This document shows positions 33,066-47,100 of a stretch of DNA of 64,000 bases, one piece after another (the first letter of the stretch is position 1; each line of letters opens with the position of its first letter). The position numbers and the translations under genes are program-made. This stretch comes from Gordionus sp. m RMFG-2023 (Eukaryota; Nematomorpha; Gordioida; Chordodea; Parachordodidae), in NCBI RefSeq assembly GCF_954871325.1, contig NC_088776.1:14880052-14944051 (forward strand), read 5' to 3'. The notes under the pieces were generated by a model. That model was not told where the DNA came from. It saw only the letters and a list, made by a program, of their open reading frames with translations, and did no database searches.

Positions 33066-33668
33066 ATATACTTTAACGGTTTACAACTTTTCAGTTATTC
33101 ACTCTTTATTATTTTTATTTTTTTTATTCTTAATACTATAATCTTTTTATTATCTTTATTATTTTAATAATTTTTTTTATTGTTAATTTTTTTACTATAA
33201 TCTTTTCATAATGTTAATGTAATATATATTACATTATATTAATTTATAATTAATGGAGATGAATAAAGGAAAACACAAATTATGTTATTAACATTTTGTT
33301 TCAATCTTCATACCCTTCATTATTCTATCTATTATCTCTTTTTATTTAGATTCAACTATTTTTATCTTCTACAATGGTGTTCAAACCTTCAACCTTATAA
33401 TCTTAATGATGTATGATTAGATGTCATCTCTTTTGTTGTTTCCTACCGTATTGTTGAATATCCGAGTCATCAATGTCCTTAATAATTCCTGTTTGAGTAT
33501 CATCATTAGCTTGAATGACATAAACGTATATACACCACGAATTAATTGACCAACATTGTCATCAGATTTAGCCTAGGCGGTGGGTTGTTAAGTTTTTCGT
33601 ACGGTAATATTATTATTGTTGTTGTTCTTCTATTAAAAATGCTACCAAACATAAACAATTTGGTAAAA

Positions 33669-35103
33669 CATGGACGTATCCAGAGTTTTCCTATAGGGAG
33701 AGGGGAATTTTTATGGGTGAATTGCCCTATAAACCCCCCTTAGCTGGCTTTCGGCCAGCTTTTTTCCATTCTATTAAATTATTCATAATTCAATAGTAAT
33801 TAAATTAATTTTTAACCCTTATTTACTAATTTGTGCTTATGGGTATTTAAAGAAGAAATAAAGGTTATAACCCAATTTTTTATTATTTTAAGATAGATAT
33901 ATTATATCTAATAAATTTTCTTTAATGTAAAATTGAAATAAAATTTAGTATTTTTTTATAAAATTTGCTTTAAAAACTAGCCTCATACAAAATAAACAAA
34001 AAAAAAATTTTTTATTGAAAATATTAATTGTAGTGTATATAAAATATTGACTAAAAATAATAAAATAATTTAAAAAACAAGTTATTATAACTTCTTATCA
34101 AATACAATTATATAAAAAAATTATTAAATACTATAATTATATTGTGATTTTTAATTTTCGTGGGAAATTTTCCCATCCATCAATAATTTCAATTGTCGCT
34201 GGAGCCAAATCTCTGTGGATATTTAGCAGAGCTAAACCATTTAGCCGAGATTCGGAAGTAGTATTTCGTAAATAGGTTTTCAACCTTCTCAAGTTGGAAA
34301 AGGTCCTTTCATTTGTGTAATAGGCAAACATGCAAGAATATAGAACAATTTCTAGATATTTGAAAATTGAGCCAAGGTTTCCTAACATCGAATGAGATGC
34401 AGGTAAGATAAGCAAATGTAATATTTATATCACAATTCGAATTCACTGATTAAATTGATTTCAATATCAATATCATAAGAATAAAATTTTGCTAAATATT
34501 TAATTTTACCTATAGTGACATCATAAAAAGAAGAAAGGTCTTTAGATAATAAAATTTGAAGATTACTAAAGACTTGTTTTTTATTTAAAAACCGTACTTT
34601 TATTTTCCAAAAAGTATCTAAGAATGGGGTGGAAATGGATATTGTGTAATATTCTTCGGTTGAGTCAACATTTATATTACAACTCAATAATTGCCTAGGT
34701 GCTATACAATTTAATTAGTGTTATATTAAAAGATTTAGCTTTTGATTGAACGTCTAGATAAATATTATGAAAATATTCATCTACATTCATTCTTATTTAC
34801 CTGTTCATATACAATTTCCGCCAAATCAATAACCTGAGCCAAATGTAAATTTAGTTTTTGTAAATTTCTACAAAGTAAATAATGTTAATATACTCATAAG
34901 GAAAGAAAATTTTCATAAAATTTATTTTTAAAAAATAAGTTTTATGTTAAAAAATTGATATTCAAATATTTGCATAATTTGATTTTTTTTTTGAGGGGGG
35001 GGGGGGGTGTATTAAATTTTTAGTAGCTTAAAATGATATTATTATAACATACAAATTTGCAATGGCGGGATTCCCCCCCCCTATTTCATTAGTTATGCGA
35101 CTG
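33669..35103 (-). mobile_element. hAT transposon family C/D, copy C
   Basis: 1,435 bp with ends CATGGACGTATCCAGAG and GTTATGCGACTG. Flanks TGGTAAAA (33661-33668) and TGGTGAAA (35104-35111) match at 7 of 8. Minus-strand transposase remnants lie at 34140-34690. A run of G (about 34997-35008) and a run of C (about 35073-35081) sit near the right end, as in copies A and D. Confidence 0.85.
34137..34687 (-). pseudogene. hAT transposase remnant (copy C)
   Basis: The 34137-34415 frame reads [40 protein letters not shown] and [17 protein letters not shown], the C-terminal region of this hAT group. The frame upstream at 34430-34687 continues the same protein after a break (STPFLDTFWKIKVRFLNKKQ). Not functional. 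Confidence 0.8.
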
Positions 35104-35173
35104 TGGTGAAATATATGCTAAGATTATCTGACCCCTGTTATTTTATTTAAATAATATCTAATATATTGCTATC

Positions 35174-36770
35174 TACAGAGTTGTACAAAAGATCTTCTTT
35201 GAAGATTCTTGAGCGAGATCTTTGAAGATCTGAAAATTTGAAGATCTTTTACTTTTAAAAATTTTTAGTAACCATCTTGAAGATCGTAAAATTTGAAGAT
35301 CTTTTATTTTTAAAAGCGATCTTCAAAGATCTATATTTAAAAATATTTTAGATCAACGATCTTCAAAGATCTTTATATTTTATAATGTTATAGTAAATTA
35401 TTATTTTTTTGATATTTTTGAAGTAAATGGGTTAGTTAGTAAGCATGTTATATTAAAAATTCAATAAAGATGTACTGACAATTTACAAAATCGTTATTTT
35501 TTTTAAACTTTTCTTGACATATATGGGTAAAAAAAAAATTAATATTAAAAAAAAATTAAATTAAAATTTCAATGAAGATGTAACACAAAAAAGTGGCAAT
35601 TGTAATAATCGTTATTTTTAACTTATTTGATTTATTGTGTCGTAAATAATAGGTTATAATTTTTATTATTAAGATGTAAAAATAAGATTTCAATGAAGAT
35701 GTACCATAGAAAAGTGACAATTGTTATAATCGTTATTTTTGAAATTTTTTTTAAAGCATAGATATTGTTAACATGTTAAATTAAAATTTCAGTGAAGATG
35801 TATCACAGGAAAATGACAATTGTCATAATCGTTATTTTTGAACTTGAATTTTTTTAAGGCAAATGGGTAAAAATTGATATAGTTAACATGTTAAATTAAA
35901 ATTTCAGTGAAGATGTACTACTGGAGAGTGACAATTGTCATAATCGTTATTATTGAACTTTTTTGAATTTTTTTAAAGCAAATGGGTAAAAATAGATTTT
36001 GTTAACATGTTAAATTAAAATTTCAGTGAAGATGTACCACAGGAAGTGACAATTGTCATAATCGTTATTTTTGAACTTTTTTGAATTTTTTTAAAACAAA
36101 TGGGTAAAAATAGATATTGTTAACATGTTAAATTAAAATTTCTGAATTTTTTTAAAGCAAATGGGTAAAAAATAGAAATCTATTTTCACCCATTTACCTT
36201 AAAAAAATTCAAAAAAGATAAAAATTAACGATTATGACAATTGTCACTTTACTGTGGTACATCTTCACTGAAATTTTAATTATTACCCATTTACTTTAAA
36301 AAAATTCAAAAAAGTTTAAAATAAGGATTATGACAATTGTCACTTTTCTATGGTACATCTTCATTGAAATTTTATTTTTACATCTAAATAATATAAATTT
36401 TTACCTATTTGCGATACAATAAATCAAATAATTTACAAAATAACGATTATGACAATTGTCACTTTTCTGTGTTACATTACATCTTCATTGAAATTTTAAT
36501 ATAATTTTTTTTTTAAATATAAATTTTTACCCATATATGTCAAAAAAAGTTTAAAAAAATAACGATTATGAAAATTGTCGGTACATCTTTATTGAATTTT
36601 TATTTTAATTTAGCATGCTTACTAACCCATTTACTTTAAAAAATAATATCATAAAATTAATAATTTACTATAACATTATAAAATATGAAGATCTTTGAAG
36701 ATCGTTGCTCAAAATTTTTTAAAAATAAAAGATCTTCAAATTTTACGATCTTTTTATTTTGAGCAAATAC
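35174..36770. mobile_element. Fold-back element: inverted arms built from about 115-bp tandem repeats
   Basis: The left arm starts CAGAGTTGTACAAAAGATC, runs through GAAGATC/GATCTTC clusters and holds six units around GAAGATGTACCACAGG, GTGACAATTGTCATAATCG and GCAAATGGGTAAAAATAG, spaced 100-120 bp (35467, 35575, 35696, 35795, 35911, 36029). Near 36175 the sequence reverses. The right arm has four inverted units (36257, 36354, 36479, 36582), then the GAAGATC cluster, and stops about 100 bp short of the left arm's end. There is no coding sequence. The left end resembles a hAT terminus; no target duplication because the right end is missing. Confidence 0.8.
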
Positions 36771-37029
36771 CAGCCGGAGGTTGTTCCATAAATCTTTTAT
36801 AAAGCCAATATAGGCCATAATTTTGAGAATCTATATGATTTATCATTAATTTATTTTGGGTATTTTGTAACTCTCAAATATTACACATTCTCCCTCATTT
36901 CCACCAGGCGTTATGGTTACACTCGAATTTTGTTAAATTTTTTATGGCGATATTGGAAATTAAACAATTTTTCTTTTGTAATATTTTTGTTTATTATGTT
37001 CACCCAATACTGTGACATATTCACATTAC

Positions 37030-37385
37030 TCAGAGATATTTCGTCGTAGAAGGAAGGAAGAAGGGTACTGACCTACGGTCAAGTTAATGGCCTCAAAGAA
37101 CGTAGATGTCTCCGCTGTTGGGAATGGGGATATATCAAGTACCATTGCCAAATGCCAACGTAGGAGATATTGGAACCGTAAGATCACAAGGTGCCGAGGA
37201 ACGCATGGACTCATCCGAAAGGAGCACGCTTTTTCTCCAAAGTCCAGTAGATTTGAAGAAGGTGCTAGCCCTCAGGTCAGAAAAGACCTGGTATGGAAGG
37301 CAACAAGAGGTCATATATTCTGCAAAACTAGTCTTATTTGGCGTATTTTAACTATTTTAACAATGGTCATCATCCTCTAAGTCTG
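37030..37385 (+). mobile_element. Retroelement fossil with zinc-knuckle-like segment
   Basis: This 350-bp patch is much richer in GC than its surroundings. A plus-strand frame shows RRCLRCWEWGYIKYHCQ, like the zinc knuckle of retroelement gag proteins. It is old and broken, and the two overlapping open frames on plus and the one on minus are not convincing proteins. Family uncertain. Confidence 0.4.
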
Positions 37386-37619
37386 CTTATTAGAGCTAGA
37401 ATGATTTGGTGGTACCAAAATATATTTGGTTTGTGCGTTAACACAGAACTGTTTGAAGTTTTAGTATCGAGTTTCAACATCATGAAAAATTCTTGAGAAA
37501 AATAAAATAGGGTTTTCTATATCATTTATTAAATGTAATAATGATTCGCAGACACCTTTATTAGACGCGTCAATAGATAAAATTGTAAATCATTATTGAA
37601 ATAAATTAATCACCAATTT

Positions 37620-37870
37620 ATTGTTTCATTAATTAAAAGGCATTTTGTTAGGATTTTTCCTATTCAAAATGTATGCCTTTCTTTGATAAATGATATAACG
37701 GAGAGGCTATCTTAGCAAATTCTCCTATAAATCTATGGTAATAATTTACCATATCCAGGAATGAATGAACTTCCGCCTTATTTTTGGGTTGCTATAAAAG
37801 CTATAGGTGTTCTGTCCAGATGTATTACTTCTATCCCCTTTATGGTGTGACCCAAGGGGTTTTTAATATA
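37620..37870 (-). mobile_element. Ty3/gypsy-type pol fossil fragment
   Basis: The minus strand reads EVHSFLDMVNYYHRFIGEFA and KIASPLYHLSKKGIHF, the segment after the reverse transcriptase catalytic core (usual form FLGLxxYYRRFI...ASPLxxLxKK). It is a short, old, broken fragment without visible LTRs. It may belong to the same insertion as the patch at 37030. Confidence 0.65.
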
Positions 37871-38092
37871 ATTTAAATTCTAAAAAATAATATTCACAAT
37901 TTTTTTTGGATAAGACCAGATATTTGTTATGAAGTCGCTAAATATATAAAAAAATCACGATTTAAAATATAAGGGTAAAGATTCGCAAGAGCCAAAAAGT
38001 TTTATTTATTCATATATTGTTAATTATGTGAATAGAGTTATAAGAAAACATGATGGTCAGTTGCGAGGCTGGAGCTATGCTCTTAAACTAAT

Positions 38093-39886
38093 CAGTTGCG
38101 TCGCCAGGGGGGGGGAGCAGAGGCTCGAGCCCCCTGAAAAATTTGAAGAGCCCCCTGAAGCAAATTTTTTTTTTAATGGCTACTTAATATCCCCTTGAAC
38201 TAAAAATGAATTTTTTTGATAGCTCCCTTAATGATTTCTTTTATAATTCCATTAAGTAATATATAGATTTAATTTTATTATTTAGAAATTAATAAGACTA
38301 TTTAAATTTTTATTAAATGAATACCATTTTAATTATTAGATTAGATTAAAACATATAAATTTTATTTTCACTATGTCAGCTTGCAATCAAATTCTGTATT
38401 AAAAATATAATATCAATAACCCACTAAATATTAGTTTAGCTTTAAGAGTTGAAGTTTAATTGACTTTTATTATTTAAATTATTATATAACCCTGATTAAA
38501 TAAATATAATCATATATTATTTCAAAATTAACAAATTTAATATTGTAATTAGCCGAGTTCAAAATGACTAATCAACTGTATATTTATTTTTAAATTTAAT
38601 TATCATACCTATTCCTAAAAATATTTTCAAGATCCAAATAAGTCAATGACATATGTCATTGAAATAAGTATAAGAGATTACTTTATAAAAAGTAAATAAA
38701 TAGAGATATAGTTTATAATCCTCTATTATATACAGTTGGTTTTAAAATATTAGATAAAATGCCACTTTTATAGACGTATTTGACAACTATATAATATATT
38801 ACAGTTAATATTATAATAAATTTTACTAATAAATAGTTTTGATAATAAATATAGTAACAATATGCATTTAAGTATTTAACGCCATCTATTTAGTTATAAA
38901 TAATTTTAATAGACATTTCATTATTCATTCTGCAATAGATGTAATAAATTTATCTTTTCTTTTCTTTTCTTCTCTTCTCTTTTCTATTTTTTTCTTTTTC
39001 GAAAAACAGTTTTGAATTAAATTTTTAATACAAGTATATTTTTGATATTATTACAAACTACTATTATTTTAAGATATAATATCGACAATATATTAAATCT
39101 TAATTGTTTCATCATATCATTCTGGTCCTTATTTTATAGTTAGAAAATGTTTCATTTCTAATATGGCATTGCCGTGTAAATAACTCCAGGCTTCAATATA
39201 TTTGCATAATTATTTTTAGTGTTTTTATTTTATCAATTTATCCAACTTAATAAATTCTGATATTAGTTTACATCGTGAGTGTCATGGCTATTACTGCAAA
39301 TTAACCAGTGTATATTATTTGTGACGCTATGTAATTTAAGATTATTACAACAACGGCTGAGAGAATATGATTGCATATTTTAGATAAACAATAATGGTCA
39401 ACTGTGTAGTCGTTTATATATCATTTAAAATGGAAGATAATCTTTTAGAAATTTAATATCTCACGATAATTTTCTCGATTATTTATCTAGCTTCCATCAT
39501 GTCATCTAAAAGGAAGCTCTAACCACCATATAGTTTTATGATTTGGATTGGTCGTTTATACTCTTTTCTTCAAAAATTGTTGATTTAGTAGAGGCCTATA
39601 AAAATTTTCCTTATTAGTTTATCGTATAAAACATTGTCTAAAATGATAACAGAGAGTTATACTAGTTTGATAACCTTTTGTCAATGTAAGTTGCTAAGAA
39701 TTATATTATTGCATTATGTGGTTTCTTATATGCCAGTTTATTTTGTATGCATAATATAATAAATGACAAAATATGAAAATCAGAATAATTGTTCAGAGTT
39801 AATTAATTTTAGCCCCTTAATTTTAGCCCCCATAAAAATTTTTTTAGTTGAGCCCCCTGAGATTGTAAAGGCTAGCGACGCCACTG
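38093..39886. mobile_element. hAT-like element, ends CAGTGGCGTCGC, copy F
   Basis: 1,794 bp with ends CAGTTGCGTCGCCAGG and CTAGCGACGCCACTG. Flanks AAACTAAT (38085-38092) and GACCTAAT (39887-39894) match at 6 of 8. AGGCTCGAGCCCCCTGAAA at the left and GAGCCCCCTGAG at the right extend the inverted ends. The inside is AT-rich with a polypyrimidine tract (about 38953-39000) and no intact frame. Copy E is a rearranged relative. Confidence 0.75.
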
Positions 39887-40371
39887 GACCTAATCACTTT
39901 TTATTCAGCCCACAAACGTTCAAATAATAGTTTTCGGTTGCGTGGATTGCCCACAAACATGTAACGTTACAAATGATATCGATATGTTTCTCATATGATT
40001 TCGCTAAATTTAGTTATAAAAGATAGATTTTTTCGAATATCAATATCTGATTATAATATATTATGAATAATAAAATGACGCTCACAAATATATATTGAAA
40101 ATGCAATGTTTAAGAAATACAACTCATATTTATAAAAATAATTTTACCCATATGATAAATTAAAAATTATACATAAAAATTTTACATATAATCTAAATTT
40201 TCAATATTAAAAATTCCCATTCACTTTATATAAAATATTTTGTTTGTAAAAAATATCAATATTGTGATTTGTTTCTTTAACGTTTAGTAAATAATTTTTT
40301 TAGTATAAATGAATTTGCGATGAGAAATTTTAATAAATTTTAATTTTTTAGTAATTTCTAACATATAAAAT
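39887..40371. other. Upstream region of WNK
   Basis: This is the region directly before the WNK start codon. A TTTTTTAG at about 40345-40352 could be an acceptor for a non-coding leader exon. No promoter motif could be singled out. Confidence 0.35.
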
Positions 40372-41154
40372 ATGAAAAAGGGTAGGAATTATAAATTCTC
40401 AATCATAAATTCTCCGGATGTGTTTGAGGATGATCCACTTATTCCTGATATTAAATCACAATCTTTAAGTCCTAAGCCTTTTAGCAAAAAAGTGGAAAAA
40501 ATTAAACTCGAAAAACATGATACTCACAAGCAAGTTGATAATCAGCATAATATTCCAAAAAATAATCTTAGACATAAATATAAATTTCGTGATGTTATAT
40601 TTCTTACTGATGATGGAAAGAAAGAAAGTAATTCTAAATCAAACTCATTAAAGAAACTAAAAAACAAAACAAAATCAATATACCGAAATTCTTCATTATC
40701 ACCTATATTAAATCAAAAGAATAGACCAGTAAGGTTTGACCTATCACCAAAAATTACAAATTCAATTGGTACTAAAATCAATAAAAGAAGTAAAAGCACT
40801 AGTCTAACACTTATTAATGATAAATTTCAACCTGCAAATGGTTCTATCAAAATTAGCAATGTATCAATTGATTATATATTTTCTAGAAATATATGTGAAA
40901 TATATAATGATACAAAAGAAGCAAAAAAGGACCAAACATTAATTTGTAGTAATATTCAAGATGTAGAAAAATTGGGAAATAAAGTATCAGAATTAAAAGA
41001 TTCTTGTGAAGAGTTAGAGGAAAAAGCTGTAGCATATTCACCAGATGGAAGATTTCTTAAATTTGATGAAGAAGTTGGCAGAGGATCTTTTAAAACAGTT
41101 TATAGAGGCCTAGACACTGAAAATGGGGTTTATGTAGCATGGTGTGAGTTACAA
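40372..41154 (+). CDS. WNK exon 1
   Basis: 783 nt, 261 codons: N-terminal region and the glycine-rich loop with K241, ending AWCELQ before GTAAAA. The apparent 22 further codons to 41223 are intron read-through. Confidence 0.93.
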
Positions 41155-44100
41155 GTAAAATTTTTAACTATGTATATATATATTTTAAAATGTTCATATC
41201 ATGATTTAACCCTAATTCACTAATCAAATGTTTTAATAGTGTTATTACTAAACATGTATTTCATTTATTAAATTTCAGGAGAATAACTGGGTTTAAATTT
41301 TTATATAATAATTATTAAAATATACTCATAATATTACAATTGGCACAACAAATTGTTTGATATTCTTTTCAAAATTTTTGGCATGGAAATTGTCATTTAC
41401 ATGTTTTAAAATGGCAAAATTGACAATTCAGGAGACCTGATTTTTCATTCATTTGTTATAATTCATTGCTTTGAGCTTCTACCATAGAAAAGGAATACTT
41501 CACTTCAAAGCTATATGATATGCCATCTATATTTTCCATGCACCCATATTAGATAACTAAGTTGAGCTGCCTATGGAAATCTTGGTTTAGCATGAATTGT
41601 TGATAATACCTGGGCAACTTTTTTGGGTTTGGCATATAGGAAATAAATGCTGTACTAGATAAAATATGAAATAAAGAATGACCATCTCTGCCAAATATGG
41701 GCATATTTTATTTAATCTATTTTAATGGCAAGGTTATAATCAAAGGTAAATTTCAATCAAAATCATTCCCCTTTATATCAAATTCTAAAAAAGTCCCATT
41801 TCACAAAGAGAAAATTAATCAGAATTATCCTCAATATAATTTTATTAAAAAATATAACTTTACTATTAAACATGTGTCTAATAAGGAATTATTTTTATTC
41901 TTAAAACTATGAAATTAAAAAAACAATAAAATTTTTTGATATGAATGGTGGGAAATAATGAAAATCAAAATTATTGAAAACTATATGTTTCTAATAGAGC
42001 AATGTATAGTGATTTAGGGTTAAATTGAACAATTTTATTTCTATCTAAATGCAGAAAGTTAGAACATCACTGATTCTGAATATTTAAACAAAAAATTCTT
42101 TTATTAAAATATATTGTTTTATATTCTTCTGAGATCCTTTTTTAAAACACCAAAAAGTGCCTATATTATAGGTTGTTATACCTAGTGTTGTTAAAAAGCC
42201 AGATTCAGGTCAATTTAAAAATGGCCCAATTAAGATTATATTTAAAATAATATTATGCAAGTCTAAAGATTTTGCCCATAGCTTGTAGAAATCCTTGGGC
42301 ATCTATTTGCCAAATCTCAATCCCTACATAATATTATTTTTGCTAAAATCTTAATCGGGCCATTTTGAAAAATCGACCCAAATCGAACTCTTTAACAACA
42401 CTAGTTATACCATTCTGTGCCTTTAGATATAAGGTGATAAAAGCTTTTAATTTTAATAAAACTTCCAGTTAAAGTTTTGCTTTTAAATGACTTGATATTA
42501 ATATATATTGAAAATAATGTACCTAAATTTTTTTGCTATCATATACTTATATAACTCTTAATTATAGCTGGGACCAGTGGCGTATCCAGGATTTTCTTAT
42601 AGGGGGGAAAAATTTTTTTGGGGGCTTCGCCCCCACACCCCTTTTACCTGGCCTTCGGCCAGCTTTCCCCCGGCCTTCGGCCAGGTCTTATTTAGCTATT
42701 CTATTAAATTATGAATAATTTAATAATAATTATATTTCTATTTTTAACTATTATTTACTAATTCGTGCTTATGGATAGGATATTACAAGCCTCTTTTTTA
42801 TTATTTCAAGTTAGGTATATTATATTTAATAAAGTTTTTTTAAATGTAATGGTTTATTTATATGTAAAGTTGAAATAAAGTGTAATGTCATTTTTTTTAT
42901 AAAATTTGCTTTAAAAACTAGCCTCAGCTTAAATTCTCATACAATATAAGTAGAATATAATTTTTTTTATTGAAAATACTAATAGTAGTTTAAATATTGA
43001 CTAGAAAATAATTAAATTAACAAGTTTTTTTTAACTTCTTATCAAATACAAGATTTTTAATTATTTCGTTTGTCTTTGGAACCAAATCTCTGTGTATATT
43101 TAACAGAGCTAACCCATTTAGCCGAGATTCAGTACTTCGTAAATATGTTTTCAACCTTCTCAAGTTGGAAAAAGTCCTTTCATTCGTACATGTTGTAATA
43201 GGCAAACATGCAAGAATATAAAACAACTTCGAAATATTAGGAAATTGAGCCAAGGTTTCTTTACACCGATTGAGCGCATCAATAGCATGCTCAGGTAAAA
43301 TAGCTAAACGTATAAATATTTATACCACAATTCGAATTCACTGATTAAATTTATTTCAGTATCAATCTCATAGGAATAAAATTTTTCTAAATATTTAATT
43401 TTACCAATAGTGGCATTAGAAAATGAAGAAGGATCTTTGGGTAATAAAACTTGAAGATTGCTAAAGACTTGTTTTTTATCTAAAACCCTTACTTTTATTT
43501 GCTATAAAAAAGTATCTAAGAATGGGATGAAAATGGATATTTTAGAATATTCTTCAGTTGAGCCAATATTTATTTTCATCTCAAAAATGGCCTAGGTGCT
43601 AGACGAGGTTTAATTAGTATTATATCATAAAATTTAGCCTTCGATTTAATATTTATCTACATTCATTCTTATTGTATCTACCTGTTCATGTATATTTTCC
43701 GCCAAATCAATAACTTGAACCAAATCTAAATTTGGTTTTTGTAAATTTCTACAAAGTAGTGAGCTAAAAATAATTTATTGATGCAACTAGCAGCAATGAT
43801 AAACTCTGATTGATCAATTGAATTCAATAATGATATCGCTGCTAACGACACATTACTTTTTTTCATGCTCAGCCTTATTTATAAATTATCGTTTGATTTC
43901 AATCTCTTTGACTAAATATTTTTACATTTTATTAATATTTTTGAATAATATGTTGGAAAATTGATATTCAAATATTTGTAAAATTTTGATTTGTGGGGGG
44001 GGGGTTCTGGGGGGTGGGGGTAAAATTTTTATTAGCTTAAAATGATATTTATGAAAATAGTCAAATTTGCGATGGGGGGGGGAAATTTCCCCCTTTCCCC

Positions 44101-47100
44101 CCCATTTGTTATGCGCCTGGCTGGGACTCTAACAATATTATATTATTATTCTAGACTAATTATATTAAAATTTTCTTTATGTTATGCAATAACAATTACA
44201 CAAAGTGATTTTATTTTATCTATGCATATTTTATATTATTTAAAAAATATCTTTTGATGGTTTCATTTTATTTTAATGAAAATACTTTATTTACCTAAGA
44301 AATCTAAAGTTTTTATGATTATATATTACCAATACATCTTCATTAACCTATAAATTAAATTTATATTTTATTAAATAATTTTACTTTTATATATTAAACA
44401 CATTATTTTTAATTAATTATATAACAAAACTATGATCTAATTTAAAAAAAATAAATATTATTAATAAAATAAAAAAAATAATAAGGACTAACCCATGTCT
44501 ACATTCATTTAACCTTAAATTTTGAGATTTTTATTAATTTTTCATTTATTTTTTAAATTAATCATTCTTTAAAATTAAATTAAAACAAATAAAAATAATA
44601 ACACACTCAAATTTATTTATAAAAAATTAGAGAATGAATGGAATGCATACATAGCTTACAATATTATAATAAAATAATTATTAATCAAATAATAGATAAT
44701 CCAAATCAATACATTCTTTGATTCAGATCAGATCAGAGGAATATGTTTTGCGATAAAATAATTTATGCATTTATTTTTAAAGTATCTATATTATAACTAT
44801 TTTATAAATTTATTTTCTCTTGAAACATATTATAAAATACAGCCAAAATTATCTAAAATGACTAAATTTAGACTGGTATACAAAAATCTTTTTTAAAAAA
44901 ATTTGGGCTGTTTTAAATTGGAGTTGGCCTTAAAGGCTTGATCTTTATTATATTAGGTTTAGTGATATTTATTCAATAAATGCAGTTATAAAGCATTAAT
45001 TTCTTTATTTTTTTCCATCATATTTTAAATATATTGAAAATTAGCTGAAAATTTACAACTCATATTAAGATAGATAGATAAAAAAAATAACACCAAAACG
45101 AAATAAGTAAAGATTATATTTTTATTTTATATATAAATGTTAAAAAGTCCATTATATTATGAAGATTCTTCCAACTAGATAATTGGTGTAATTAAAGTTT
45201 ATTTTATATTGCCCTGTCCCAGCCCAGCCTATTTAATTTTTTTTTAAAAGTCCGATCTGAATTTTCAGATTTTCCGGTTCCAAGACTGCCGATCTACTTA
45301 TAATAGTATATTTATTTTAGGGCTATACCAATTCACAAATTTTTTTTTACAGATCCGATATTTAGAATTTTATTTATTTATCATCTAACTTTGAACTAAT
45401 AGCATAAAAAAAATTAATATTTTATATGAAAAAATATTTTAAAAAGGAATGCGATATTGCTAATCGGTATTTTTCAAAATAAATGTAGCACTATTATCTC
45501 AAAAATTAACTCTTGTTCCAAGTTTGTGTTTGACTCGAATGATAAGTCCAGCCTTGCTCTTATATTATTTAAAATTTTGGTCTTAATAAAATTATCTAAA
45601 CTCAAATTATTCTGCTTTTCAATTATTATTTTTTTACAAAAGGCCACCACTACACATAAAAAATGACCTTTAGTATATCATAAACCTAGTATCGACTTAT
45701 TTATTACCTTTTTATTTTCATAAAATATTTATTTTTTTCTAACTTTATTAAATCGTCTAGTAGGTATAATATTTTTTTGTATATTTTATCCTTATTTCTC
45801 TTAAAAATGATACAATCACGCATTCATTCATTCGTTTTTATACCTATTCTGTTCTGGTTGGGTGTGACTAGCATAATTTATCATAAAATTTTTTTTTTGA
45901 AGTTTTGTCTTTAACACCTCCGGTCTTTTTTTTATTTGTGGAAATAGAGATGTAGGACGATGATAAATTATATTTGTATAATTCATCTATATTATATATA
46001 ATCTCCTCATTTATATTATAATATTTTAAATATTAAGTTATAAATAAATATTTATTAAATAAATAAATACGATGTTTGAAAGACAATAAGAGTGAGATGG
46101 CAAATTATTTTTGCGAATCTAGACAAAGTAAAAAAAAAGATGAAATTATCCGAAAATAAAATTGAGTGTCAATTACTTAACCATATTTTCTTTATTATTT
46201 ATTATAGGTTATTTATATATAGTAAATATTGCTCTAATCTTTCCCTTAATTTTCATTCCTAAATATCTAATTACTCCTTTTCTCTCGCTTTAAATAAAAA
46301 GGTATATATTTTACATAATCCTTGTTTTTTTAGATAATTAAATGGATGTGGTAAAAAAAATTAAAATGATCTGTAAAGTTGTGAAAGAACTACCGCTACC
46401 TTAAACTAATTCCTATGGGCCGTGAAGAATTCTAATTTTATATGCTTTGAAAAAAAATTGTACTTCAAACGATTAGGGTTGCACCTATTTTTTTGCCGAT
46501 TTTAAAATGACCTGGTTATAAATGTAAATATTTTGTTGGCACAAGATTGACAGATATTTTTTAATACATATATATCTTGGAATGTTAATAACACTTAAAA
46601 ATATCTTATCAAACAAAAATATTTTAAGGAGGGTTTGGTACCGGCAAATAAAAGTTTTGGATCGGCAAAACTGATTCAATTTTGAACAAATTTAATTTTA
46701 ATGCGATACTGCGAAACTTCTAAAGTGACGTCTCTGGATAAAGGAGAACTGCTATTATATATGGTTAATCGATAATCAATAATTTACCAATAATATTGAT
46801 TAATCTATAGCTTCAGGAATTAATGGCTTAAAGGAACTCCTTTAAAACGACTTTTTTAATTCCATAATTGAAAAATCGTGCCTATCGGATGTTCTATTTG
46901 GAAGCCTTTCATTTCTTACACACCTTTATTCAGAAACAAATTGTGATTATTATTATGAACGGAAGATATTTAATTTTATTATTTATAAATAAATATTAAT
47001 AGTTTCAAGTTCAAGATGATTAGCATAAACCGTTAATATTTTCTTATTATTATCTCTTAAATTAGAAAGAATAATGAGTAGTTCAGAACTTTGTTTGAGA

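Noticed and set aside
37026-37380. Three overlapping open frames in a GC-richer patch
   Set aside because: They overlap each other on both strands; only the zinc-knuckle-like segment is suggestive, and it is in another frame.
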